Source: Heterostelium multicystogenum (lineage: Eukaryota > Evosea > Eumycetozoa > Acytosteliales > Acytosteliaceae). Taken from it: DNA of 17,262 nt. The notes under the pieces were generated by a model that searched no databases, was not told where the DNA came from, and saw only the letters and a program-made list of their open reading frames with translations. Shown in pieces: positions 1 to 10,481 of the stretch. The stretch covers positions 1-17,262 of the forward strand of contig RCNN01000433.1 of the NCBI GenBank assembly GCA_003667245.1, given 5' to 3'. Every line of letters begins with the position of its first letter. Position 1 is the stretch's first letter. The position numbers and the translations under genes are program-made.

Positions 1-3000
1 ATATACACCAACAGGCTTGAAGAATCAAGGTAATTTCACGACTGGATCACACAGAACCATTTCATTTTCGAAAAAAAAGCACAGCCTGGTTGTCATTCAA
101 TTCGGTTGGCTGCTCGTTTTAATAATCCAACACCCAGACCTGTCGCGTGACATGCAGACTGGTGATCAACTTTTCCTCACCACCTGTATGGCGAACCAAA
201 AGCAGGCGCACAGCGATCTGACGAAACTGTGGAAAGCATTCAAATCATCAATAGACACACCCGATGGTACGTAACAAACCTCTCTCCGCATTACGGGGCA
301 CATGAGCTTACTAATTTGTAAATATACCTTTAGGTCGCAGTAGATACTTTGAAGAAATTTGTATTACATTATAATCCACAGTTTGATCAATGGAACAAAG
401 ATTACAGCCAGAGAGTTTGGATTTTAAAGTGATTTCAGTGAAGATCCAGGCTACGCGGCCGCAGTTGGATTTGTCGGCGTTGCAGTTTATTGGGATCGCA
501 GTTCAGTCAGTTTATTTTGAGTCTGTCACTCGCTCTGACCGACGACACTGTCCCATACCAGAGGGACTCTACCTGAATCACTCTCATCAAACATTTTATC
601 ACGAGCACCGATCAACACTCATATATTACAGGAGCGCTTTAACTCATCCATTCCAGGCGGCTCGTTTGGCCGCCCTCAAGCTAACGTCATTCCGTGACAC
701 TAGCTCACCAGCCTTTATCAAGTGGTGGCCCTATCTAAAGGTACTACTGGGCAACTTTTGCCAAATCGCCAGCAATCTTGCTTATGATAGAGTGGGATGG
801 CAGACTATGGTAAAAGGTGCATCGGCTGGACATACTCCTGACCTGAGTGTTGACGAGATATCACCATCTACATCACCAACTTCATCTTTACACAACCTCT
901 CCATGTCGCCACTCCAGCACCTGACACACTTGCATCAACACCACAAACTATCATCTAGTTCCACCGATATATTATCTACATCCTCATCAACAAGCGGTAA
1001 CAACAACAACAACAACTTACACAATAGCCATGGTTCAATAATGATTGGGTATAAAAGATCACAACAGCAACAGCAGCAATAGTAGCAGTAATACTTTAAG
1101 TAGTAGCAAAAGATAATAACAATAGTAATTCATTAAGCAACAGTAAAGATTTAAACAAGGACAACAGTAGTAGTAGTCCAAGCGGCAACAATAATTTTCA
1201 TACACAAACACAGCAGCTATTTAAACTTGGTATCATTGGTATTTTAGTGGATTGTATACAATTCTTTAACGACTGTTACCTGGTAAAGATACCAAAGGAT
1301 AGCTCTTCTTCGTTTAGATATCTTATAATTGACACTCTTGGAATACTTATATACTCAAGTGGCAATAATGTACATTGTAAATTAAAGGAGTCTGGTGCAG
1401 ACATGAAGACTATCATCTCTGCAATCGGTCGTAAACCATACATCAGACCCACCAAAAAGCTTAATACATTGCAACGTGAATTTCAATATCAACTACATGT
1501 TCTAAGAGTGATAAGAGAGTTAATGTAAGTTGGAACTATACAGTGCTAACAAAGCGTAAGTCTAGATCTTTAAACTAACTCTTTTCTCTAGACATTCAAA
1601 TCCAATCAATGCAAAACAATTCTTAGCATTGAAGGGATTCAAGAGTGTACAAGATTTCATTCTGTGGTGTACTGAATGCTTTCAACCTGAATCCTACCAT
1701 TTCACAGATGACATCTGTCAGGAGTTGGGTTCTGGTGGCAATATCATCTTCCCAGACGCCTTCAGTGCTACCAAAACTGCAACCACTTATGATAGTTTAA
1801 ATAGTGTATTGAGCAGCTTGAAATATACCACATTCTCAGAACAATCGATTATCAAGATACCTACTTTCCTCAAGCGTAGTAAAGTAACACAGTTGGCACA
1901 GTTGTTTCTCAGTACTACAGACAATGACATTTACTGCCATCCCATTCTCAAAGATATCTGTAGTTGGTGGAAACAGCAGTAGCAGCGGTTCACTCTTAAT
2001 GTTCAATAATACAAACAACTTTTCAAACTTCTCCAATTCGCTTAATACATCATCGACAACAGTTTTCATTAATGCCTCTGGAACCAATAACACTCCACCA
2101 GGTCAATGATTGGGTTATGCAGGCATCCACCCCACCAATCCAAACCAAGTGCCACTACAATCAACAATCATAACAAACAACCCATCTCCAGGTGGAAGCA
2201 GCTCAATATATCGAGCACAAATGTTAACACCAGCAACATAAAGCAGTAGCAGTACTCAAATCAACAACAGCACAAATAATAACCATGGTAGCTGGTCAAT
2301 TACAATTCTCCCAATGCCTCCACTACCAGTGTAACTAACAGCAAGCTCAAGCACAAGCTCATCATCCTCAACCTTAATCACTCAAAGTGGAATTACAATT
2401 GGAAGTTCTTCAATGACAAGTATTCATGGTAGCAATACACTTTCAACTAGTGGTCTGATCAGTCCATACATGCCTTCATCTCCATCCCTCGTCAACTCTT
2501 CTTCTATCCTCAACAATAGCGGTGGCATTGGAATATCATCTTCCTCACAGTCGAATATCACAGCTGATGATTCTCTTTGCAAGAAAACATGTCAATATTT
2601 ATCTTATTGAGATGTTGCTAGAAGGACTTTTCAAAGAGAACTCCAAAGATATCAACAAGCCAAGCATATTACTCATGATAAAGACACGTTTTCCTGAGCT
2701 ACAACTCATCGTTCTCGAATATCTTGTCAAGATTGTGCTAGAGTCAGGAGAAGTGATGGATATACTCCGTAAATATTTCCTCTGGGATTTGATTTTGTCA
2801 GAGTACTTTTTACGATTGCCAGTACGACCCAGAATATTTTGAGACTCTCGACACAGTACAAAAGAATAGAACCACTTATATCTTCAACGGATTGCGTTCT
2901 AACACTCTTTCAGTCATCCAGTTCCTTGCCACTTATGACCAAATCGACAATTTCGAGGAGATTATGGTCCTTCTTGGTTTCATGAAGAACAACCTTTCCA

Positions 3001-6000
3001 ATCCTTCAAAAATTGGTTGACATTTGCCAACTGTTGATCAACATTACAAAGTCCAATCCAAAGACTATCCGATCGCTTATTTCACTCAAGATCTTTACAC
3101 AACTCTCTAGCATCATCGAGAAACTGATTCAGCAACCAGAGCAAGCAGATTCAATGTCAAAGAAAGCTAGAAACATTATACTCTCTCTACCTCGGACAAT
3201 TGATTGTCAATGATGAACTCTCTATACATGCCCTCACCGACAAGCAGCTTATCGAAACACTCTTTCCTCATCTTGAAGAACCCAGAGCTCAAACAATATG
3301 CACTCACCCAAATCTATCATCTCATGAAATTGAACCCTGAATCAGAACAGTCACTTTCTGAAATGTACAATTACTATATCAGTTCAATTATCAAAGTATG
3401 TTTCTTAAACTATTGATCACCATCACCGACAATCACTAACCACTTATCTTAAATTTTACAGGATCAAAGAAGATACAACACCTGAATATGGATTCGATTA
3501 ACATTGGCATTGCTTGATGGAATTAGACAGGTAATCAAAGCAAATCCAAAAGAAACAACAGCTTTCAAAAAGTTTTGGTGTTTTTCATCAAGATCGTCAA
3601 TTTGTGAATATCGATGGAACAAAGAAAGATTGTCAACTTTATGTCACCTCAGTTTTTGAAGACTGTGATCATTCTAATGGCAAACAGCAGCAAGATTAAG
3701 AAGCATTTCAGAAATCACATTGGATACGATTCGCTAAAGAATATCATTATCAAATCAGAACCATCCATTTCCGAAAAGACAATGAACATCCTTCTTGACA
3801 TGATGGTTGACGGAGATTTCGATCGTGAGTACAACTACGTGATTCAGAATAGTGATGCTACATTGCTGTTGTTCCAGTTGCTACAGTATTTTCCTCTGAA
3901 TCTACAGCATTTGATCCTCGATATATTCACTCCAATCGTTCTGAAATGTACAACCAATCAGTCTGTTTTGCTGCAACTGTCATTTGATCTATCACTTGCT
4001 CGGTGCAATCAATACCAAGCAACCATGGAAATCACCACCAAGATTCTCCAGTTGATCCAGTATCTTGGTTACCACAGTGTGTCAGTGTACGTGAGTTGAA
4101 GAAACTGTTTGGACTGCTCAAAAGTGATGATGGAGAGCACCGTCCTCCCACTACATCAGTTCTACTATCTTACTCTCCAAAATATTGCCGTATCACGTAA
4201 CCCTGGTCCACAAGTATACTTTGATTTCGATGGTAAAGATTCTTGCATCAATTTGCCAACCTTTGACAAGTGGCCATTCCCCAAGGGATTCACCTTCTGT
4301 GCATGGGTAAGAATCGAATCTTTCATTGATCCACTGGCAAGCCCGACTATAAGCCAAGACTTTTCAGCTTCTTGAACGAAGCAGGTAATGGTATTGAGGC
4401 GCTATTTATCTACCAACAAGTCCAAGTTCAAACAGTTGTAGGAAATCAAGCTAAAACAGTGTTTGCAAGTTCTATGGCATTCGAAGAGAGAAAATGGTAC
4501 TTTGTAACCATTGTCTATTCAACCAACTTGTTCTCTTCTTCTGAAATCAAGATATTTATTGGATGGACAACAGCGTTCAAAGGCCTCAGTTAAGATTCCC
4601 ATTCACCAAGGACCAATGAACAACTTCAAGATTGGAAACAATGCACGTTGCTTCAACGAAGCAAGATCCAATCCACTCTATGGACAAATGGGAGCGTTCA
4701 ATATCTTTGATGAGTCACTTTCGCCATCACAAATCCAATCAATCTATTCTCTTGGTGCCAACTATAATACCTCCTTCCAAGATGTTGAGGTATTTCCACC
4801 AAAAATAACCATACCTTTGACCAATCTCTGACCAATCGTTTATTCCTAAACTACAATTGTCGTGCTATTGAAGGAGATGTCTGCTTGGACAACACACCTA
4901 ACATTGGAGGAGACCGTAACTACGATGCCACACTTGTCTCAATCAACCCATGTGTCTCGAGAGACATCAAAGATATTATTTACTGTTTGGGTGGTATTAA
5001 AGTACTGTTCCATTGATTCCACAGTTGAACCAGACTCTTGCTGATCCACAGTTGGACAGCACCAGTAGCAGTAAACTAACTATTCAGGTGCTTGGTTTGT
5101 TCAAGGACATGTTGCGAGGTAGTGAGGCTAATCAAGAAGAGATGCTCCGTTGCAATGGTTTAGCAGTACTCTCATATTTGCTACAAATGGTTCCACCTGA
5201 GAATCTCACATTGGGTGCACTCAATATATTCAAGGATATGAGCAATCAAATTTCAGAAACCAAGTTTAGTAGAAGAAGTATACTCGTTGCTCCTTGATTT
5301 CCGTTTATGGATCAAGACTAGATTCGAAGTACAAAAGAGTTTAATGGTTATGATCAAACAGATCATCTTTGATAAGCATGACCAAGTTAAAGACATTATT
5401 ACAGTTCAAGTCATGCTTGATATTATGTCGAATTCTATTGGTATGAATTTGCCGAGAGCAGTGCAATACTTACCTCCAAAGACATTCTACAGAAGCGTCC
5501 AAACCAATCAGATATCTCCGATCTTCGTCAAGTGATTTTCGAAATCATTCGTCAGCTTCTTCGTAATCCAACTCCAAAATGATGTTTCTGCGATTGCTAG
5601 ATACACCATCTACACCATGGATAAGACTCAAGTCATCGAAATGATCGAGTTCATAATTGATCTGCTGTCAAAATCTAGTTTCCAACAGTTTTTTTGATGA
5701 GTTAAGAAAAGATTGGAAGTACCGACATCTTCTTGACCTTAATGTGCAACAAAGACGAAGCTGTCCGTGGTGCAGCACTGCAACTCATCTCCAAGCTTCA
5801 CTTGACCTCACATTTGAATAGTCAAACGGTCTCCAACAACAAACTGACATTGAAAAAGAAAGTCAAGTCGATTTTCCAAGACTCTATTATCATTGCCCGT
5901 TCCTTGCATCTCTTCCCACTGACAGAATACACTTACCGCTATCTCATGGCATTTGCACTAGGATTCATGTTGAGCCAGTCAATTTCAATATTACCATGAC

Positions 6001-9000
6001 ACTGGAAGATCTTATGGCTGACCACGTCAACATTGTGTTCCCCGAAATTATTGGTGCAATCCTCAAGCTTCTCCTACAGCAGAGACCATTTTACTTCGTC
6101 AGTTGATTCTCCAGAATATCAAGGTGTTGATGGGTAACAACGCTGCAAATCGTTCATCACTGCTCCAGATTGACAAGTGGCCTGAACATCTTTTCTCAGT
6201 ACTCAATGACTCTGAGATTAAAAATGATCAACAATACTCAAATGTTACAGATCTTATTATCGATATCTTGAAGATCCTCTCTATCCACTCATTGACTGAG
6301 GCTAAGGGATACAAAACTCTTGAGCAGATTTTAGCAACCCTCCGTCCATTCGCCGAAAGAGGTGTTTTAGACTATCATTACTTGACAAGAACATTGCTTT
6401 CCAACATTGTACAGTCGATCCGATCGGAAGCAAACACAACCAGCGACAAGGAATCACCATTGAACACTAGAAGCAAGAAGGTGTTTGATAATCTAATTCA
6501 CTTTTTGATGATAGTCGAGGAGTTTGTTTATTATTCCCCTGTTGACGATGTAAACCCACTTACTAGCTCTTTTGCAATTGTCGATCTTACTGGAATCGAC
6601 CAGTTTAAAGCAGCTGAGCCAGCTCAACAACCAACTCTTCTCTTGAACCAACAACAATCGAATGGAGGAAGCCCTTCCTCTCCAAACTTTGTTGGCATGG
6701 CAGCAATTAACAATAATCCCAACTTCTATAGCAAGATTCGTTTGAACGAGAGAAATGAATGGGTAGATTACCAATTGATAACTGAACTACTAGAATTGGT
6801 GGATACATTGAAGCTATCACAGTACTCATCCAGTGAAGGAACCTACACAAACAGCATTACAAACTGGAAAAGCTACACAGATGTTCACATCACACCAACA
6901 GAGAATCATTCATCGTATACTTCTAGAGAGCATCAAGGAGTGCTGTAAACGTGGCGAGAATATTCAGGTTTTACACAAGAATACTTCAAGATTAAAGAAC
7001 CTTCTGGAAAGGACCTCACCGCCAAATCAGATGATTCAAACTTGAGATGTCTCTTTGCTTTGTCCCATTTGATAAAGGCAATGAGAACTGTACAATTGAA
7101 TCAAATATGCCTGCTCATCAGCAAAAGTTGGTTGTTTCAATGAAAGAGATCATCAGAAAGACAAAGGTAGGATTGACCAACCATCTGGTCCACAGACATG
7201 TCAACACCTCTCGCCATTCTGTCAGCTTAAGCGATATCGAGCATGAAATTGCAGGCTGGGTAGGAGAGCTTTCAGATTCAACTAGAACCACAGATTTTAG
7301 CACAATTGTCATGTGTCATGTTCGTTGGACTCACGTTTGTGAGTATGTCGAAGAGATGGCAGGACAGTTTGCCAATGAAGAAAAAGCTATATCAATGCGC
7401 GTAGAAAAGAGAAAGAAAAAGCGTAACAAGAATCTACAAACTATTGAGGATAAAGAAGCAGAAGCATTCTCTATCGCCGAGAAGAAGGCTGACTTTGACC
7501 TAAAGCAAGTTGATCGGCTACTATGGAATGTCGAGAGAGAAAGAAGACTAGCATTATTAAATGAACTACAGCTGTCCACCTATGAAACAAGCGCCAATGG
7601 AGAAGAATACTCCGTTCTCTCACTAATGAACGTGGTCCATGGGGAACAACTGAAACTGTAGTACATTGGAAGTTAGACAAACTGAAAACAGCTCAAGAAT
7701 GAGATATAAACAAAAGAGAAACTATCAATTCGACGATCATGCTAACTGCGCTATTGATGATGATGCAACGGGACAGTCTCAAATGAGGTCACTAACCAAG
7801 TCAGGTGAAAATAACAATAACAGCTTGGATGATAGCAAGAAGGATTCCTCATTCTCGGATCTTAAGGTAAAGCCTTTACCATCTATGGACACTGATTTGG
7901 CCGACAATTGGGCTATTGTTTGTGAAGATGATATGATTGATGACCAAGTAGTATCACTTCTCCAAGCCACTTAAGTGGAAATCCTTCTGGTGCAAATATG
8001 ACTCTCATGACCAACCTTGCCAAAGAGAAGATTATCTATTCAACCCAATGCGACTGGGTATCACCAATGAATCTAAAGAAAGGAAGATTGGATATCACCG
8101 CAGCTCACATCACATTTACAGAGGAAATTTCAGAGGCTGAGAAGGAGGAAGCTTCACCTAACTTTGAACCAAAGATTAAAGTATGGAATATCGAAACTAT
8201 AAAGGACATTCAGCTACGTCGTTATCTCTTGCGAGGTAGTGCACTGGAGATCTTTATGAAGGACCAAACTACTTCTTTCTTTAACTTTACAAAGAATGAC
8301 CGTAACAAGGTCTACAGCAAGATCCACTCAGTTCGCAGAACTTATTTCCGTGACAGTATTGTCAATCTCAGTCCATCCGATACCTTGAAGAAAGCAACTA
8401 CAGAGTGGCAACAACGTAGAATGTCAAATTTTGATTATTTGATGGTACTTAATACTATTGCAGGTAGAACATACAACGATCTCACTCAGTATCCCGTGTT
8501 TCCATGGGTTATCAAAGATTACACCTCGGCAACACTCGATCTCAATAACCCTGATATCTACCGTGATCTTTCAAAGCCAATTGGTGCTCTAAATGAGAAG
8601 CGTTTAGAAGTCTTTAAAGACCGTTACGAGTCATTTGATGACCCAGATATTCCTAAGTTCTTTTATGGTTCTCACTATTCGAGTGCAGGAACAGTACTTT
8701 TCTATCTCATTAGAATGGAGCCTTTTACATCAATGTTCCTTCAGTTACAGGGTAGTAGATTCGACCATGCAGATCGTATGTTTGATTCAATTGAGATGGC
8801 TTGGCACAACACTTTGACAAGCTCAACTGATGTGAAAGAGTTGATACCAGAGTTCTTCTACATGCCAGAATTCCTCAACAATCAAAATCAATTCAATTTT
8901 GGTGTCAAGCAAAATGGTGTGCCGATTGGAGATGTTGTGCTTCCACCTTGGGCTGCAACACCTCACGACTTTGTCCGTATAAATCGTGAGGCTCTAGAGA

Positions 9001-10411
9001 GTGAATATGTCTCGATGCATCTACATGAATGGATTGATTTGATTTTTGGTGTCAAACAACGTGGACGTGCTGCCATTGAAGCCTATAATGTGTTTTACTA
9101 TCTAACCTATGAAGGTAGTGTAGATATCGATGCCATCGAAGATGAAACAATGCGTAAAGCTACTGAGTCTCAAATTAATAACTTTGGTCAAACTCCAACT
9201 CAATTGTTCTCTAAGAAAGCACATCCTCAACGTGATCCACTGCAAGAGAGTCAACAATCCATGTTCAAATCACCACAAAATCTCCATGCTTTCTATCTTA
9301 AGATTGCTATTAAGCCCTTAGTTTATCTCTATATTCCAGAACAGACACAACCAATGTCTTATCTCCTCTCTGACAAGGTTGTGGTCATCGACAGAAAGCC
9401 GTCTTGTCACCAGTCACAAATGGTTCCCTAACAACCAAAATGAGAAATCACCTTTCACATTTGAGCTAGATCCTTCCTCAGGTGCAAAACGTCGTATTGG
9501 ATTGCCATTCGCTAACGATGTCACTATCTCACAGAACTGCTTTGCCGTCACCAATGATGGTCGTTATGTCATCAGCTGTGGTCACTGGGATAATTCATTT
9601 AAGCTATCTTACACTGACAGTGCCAAGCTCATTCAATCAGTCATCAAACACAAAGATATTGTTACATGCCTTGCATGGTCATCCGAAGGACAGACACTCA
9701 TTACTGGTTCACGTGACACCACTCTGATGGTTTGGAATCTAAGCTCTCACAAGAGCGCAGTTCCCAAATTTGAAAATGTACCAACTCATATCCTTTACGG
9801 TCACGACGATGAAGTCACCTGTGTCGATCTAAATGTTGAGCTTGATATCTGTATCAGTGGTTCCAAAGATGGAACTTGTATTATTCATAATCTCAGACGT
9901 GGTGAATACGTTCGTACTATCTCATTACCAAAACAATCACCAGTCAGCAAATGTTCTATCTCAAATCAAGGTCACATTGTAATATATTCACAAGTAAGTA
10001 ACGTAATTTTCATGTCCTCATAATATCAACTAACAATCTCTTATCAATTTAACTAGGCTGATTTAGTTATTTATTTTATATTCAATTAATGGACAACTAT
10101 TGAAATCAGTAGATACACATGAAAGACTTCATAGTATTATTATCAGTAAAGATTCAGAATATTTGATTTCAGGTGGTGATAAAGGAACTGTTGTACTAAG
10201 AACGTTATACAAGTAAGTAAATGTATATTGAACGACATTGGAACATTTATTAACATTTAAACCTTCCATTAATTATAATAGTCTCAAATTTGCTCATAAA
10301 CTTAGTTTTGATACACCAATTAATTCACTGGCAATGGGATCAGACCAAAAGCATCTGATGGTTGGTTTAGAAGATGGAAGACTTTTAATTATTGCTAAAT
10401 CAAAGACATAA
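1..10411 (+). CDS. Giant BEACH-domain protein (Lvs / neurobeachin-LRBA-like), 5'-partial, frame-disrupted
   Basis: BEACH proteins are large scaffolds for vesicle trafficking, membrane fusion or fission, and (in Dictyostelium Lvs proteins) cytokinesis, contractile vacuole and lysosome function. The order seen is: helical N-terminal region with Asn/Ser-rich inserts, concanavalin A-like domain (about 4206-4795), neurobeachin-type repeat region (about 4930-6500), PH (about 7660-8345), BEACH (about 8395-9240) and WD40 repeats (about 9540-10408), ending at TAA 10409-10411. The frame is open to the left edge and no initiator ATG is visible, so the start lies upstream. After removing five introns (267-333, 1525-1591, 3396-3461, 9994-10056, 10213-10281) about 3,360 codons remain, in the size range of large BEACH proteins. 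The reading frame changes at about 34 places, mostly at short mononucleotide runs, so the internal ORFs are pieces of one gene. The concanavalin A-like domain resembles neurobeachin/LRBA most, but I cannot assign a specific Lvs paralogue. A young pseudogene is the alternative reading. Confidence 0.88.
267..333 (+). other. Intron 1 of BEACH gene
   Basis: Donor GTACGT at 267 and acceptor TTTAG ending at 333, 67 bp and AT-rich. Splicing in phase 1 joins ...TPDG to RSRYFEE. The frame then needs one base less in the AAA run near 357 to continue into [12 protein letters not shown]. Confidence 0.7.
1010..1195 (+). other. Asn/Ser/Gln-rich low-complexity insert in BEACH protein
   Basis: AAC/AGT/AGC/CAA codon runs encode Asn-, Ser- and Gln-rich sequence between two conserved segments: [14 protein letters not shown] upstream and [17 protein letters not shown] downstream. 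Such inserts are typical of dictyostelid proteins. The frame changes at A4 runs near 1050 and 1110; one A less in each gives uninterrupted Asn/Ser-rich sequence. Confidence 0.75.
1525..1591 (+). other. Intron 2 of BEACH gene
   Basis: Consensus donor GTAAGT at 1525, acceptor CTCTAG ending at 1591, 67 bp. Phase-2 splicing joins VIREL(I) to [13 protein letters not shown] in one continuous frame, supporting both boundaries. Confidence 0.88.
1965..2575 (+). other. Ser/Asn/Thr-rich low-complexity insert in BEACH protein
   Basis: About 200 residues of Ser/Asn/Thr/Pro-rich sequence (for example [42 protein letters not shown]). Read in one frame there are stops at 2107, 2239 and 2332, but each is bridged by another frame carrying equally Asn/Ser-rich sequence (for example [11 protein letters not shown] and [15 protein letters not shown]). 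This fits multiple one-base run-length errors rather than nonsense mutations. It separates helical N-terminal segments. Confidence 0.7.
3396..3461 (+). other. Intron 3 of BEACH gene
   Basis: Donor GTATGT at 3396, acceptor TTTTACAG ending at 3461, 66 bp and AT-rich. Phase 0: joins NYYISSIIK to DQRRYN. Confidence 0.85.
4206..4795 (+). other. Concanavalin A-like (LamG-type) domain of BEACH protein
   Basis: The translated segments contain [40 protein letters not shown] and [18 protein letters not shown], then IYSLGANY. This is the characteristic strand pattern of the concanavalin A-like domain of neurobeachin/LRBA-type BEACH proteins (established family knowledge). The frame changes at about 4340 and 4565; at 4565 shortening GG to G restores KIFIDGQQ. 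The role is probably protein or membrane binding, which is inference. Confidence 0.85.
4930..6500 (+). other. Neurobeachin-type helical repeat region (DUF4704-like)
   Basis: Begins with [16 protein letters not shown] followed by PLIPQLN, matching the start of the conserved region that follows the concanavalin A-like domain in neurobeachin/LRBA. It continues with amphipathic helices such as [38 protein letters not shown] and [16 protein letters not shown]. Helix-rich, probably an alpha-solenoid scaffold. Frame changes fall at about 5007, 5258, 5510, 5578, 5692 (T7 run), 5728, 5975 and 6070. The domain name is from memory of the family; the C-terminal limit is approximate. Confidence 0.7.
7660..8345 (+). 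other. BEACH-associated PH domain with acidic insert
   Basis: Starts with HWKLDK...ENSSRMR...NYQFDDH, the hallmark immediately before PH-BEACH. A polar, Asp/Ser/Lys-rich insert of about 70 residues (7770-7960) follows. Then comes the PH core: [62 protein letters not shown]. The BEACH-type PH lacks a classic phosphoinositide pocket and packs against the BEACH fold (family knowledge). Frame changes near 7680 and 7960. Confidence 0.85.
8395..9240 (+). other. BEACH domain
   Basis: Canonical BEACH motifs appear in order and in one uninterrupted frame: [131 protein letters not shown] and the closing [16 protein letters not shown]. This is the best-preserved part of the gene and fixes the family assignment. 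Confidence 0.97.
9994..10056 (+). other. Intron 4 of BEACH gene
   Basis: Donor GTAAGT at 9994, acceptor AACTAG ending at 10056, 63 bp. Phase 0 joins GHIVIYSQ to ADLVIY inside the WD40 region. Confidence 0.88.
10213..10281 (+). other. Intron 5 of BEACH gene
   Basis: Donor GTAAGT at 10213, acceptor TAATAG ending at 10281, 69 bp. Phase-2 splicing gives TLYN followed by [12 protein letters not shown] in frame. Confidence 0.88.
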
Positions 10412-10418
10412 TATTTCA

Positions 10419-10424
10419 AATAAA
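10419..10424 (+). terminator. Poly(A) signal AATAAA of BEACH gene
   Basis: AATAAA lies 8 nt after the BEACH gene stop codon, inside the 70-bp gap to the convergent PEX14 stop. The 3' UTRs of the two genes probably overlap. Confidence 0.55.
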
Positions 10425-10481
10425 ACAACATGCGAACTAACAAATATCAAAAACAATTTTATAATTCCAATATTAATATAT

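Larger units (their letters stand above)
9440..10411 (+). other. C-terminal WD40 repeats of BEACH protein
   Basis: At least five WD-like units are visible: [33 protein letters not shown] with [29 protein letters not shown] with [33 protein letters not shown]; and [22 protein letters not shown]-terminal propeller after BEACH is standard. Interrupted by introns 4 and 5 and one frame change at a TTTT run near 10077. Ends SKT-stop. Confidence 0.9.

Noticed and set aside
390..1082. A separate 230-codon gene starting at ATG 390
   Set aside because: Its first 40 codons use rare GC-rich codons, while other frames give protein continuous with the preceding exon ([18 protein letters not shown]). From about 520 onward it is simply the BEACH gene in that frame.
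1836..2093. Minus-strand 85-codon ORF
   Set aside because: It lies antisense to conserved BEACH-gene coding sequence and the Ser/Asn insert; a composition shadow.
7118..7970. Four minus-strand ORFs antisense to the pre-PH and PH region
   Set aside because: Ser- and Leu-rich reverse-complement shadows of the Lys/Glu-rich plus-strand coding sequence; no recognisable domain.
334..7975. Programmed +1 ribosomal frameshifting as in some ciliates
   Set aside because: There is no shared slippery codon or stop context at the breaks, both directions occur after about 4 kb, and breaks also occur near splice sites and in unrelated genes. Run-length errors explain the pattern more simply.
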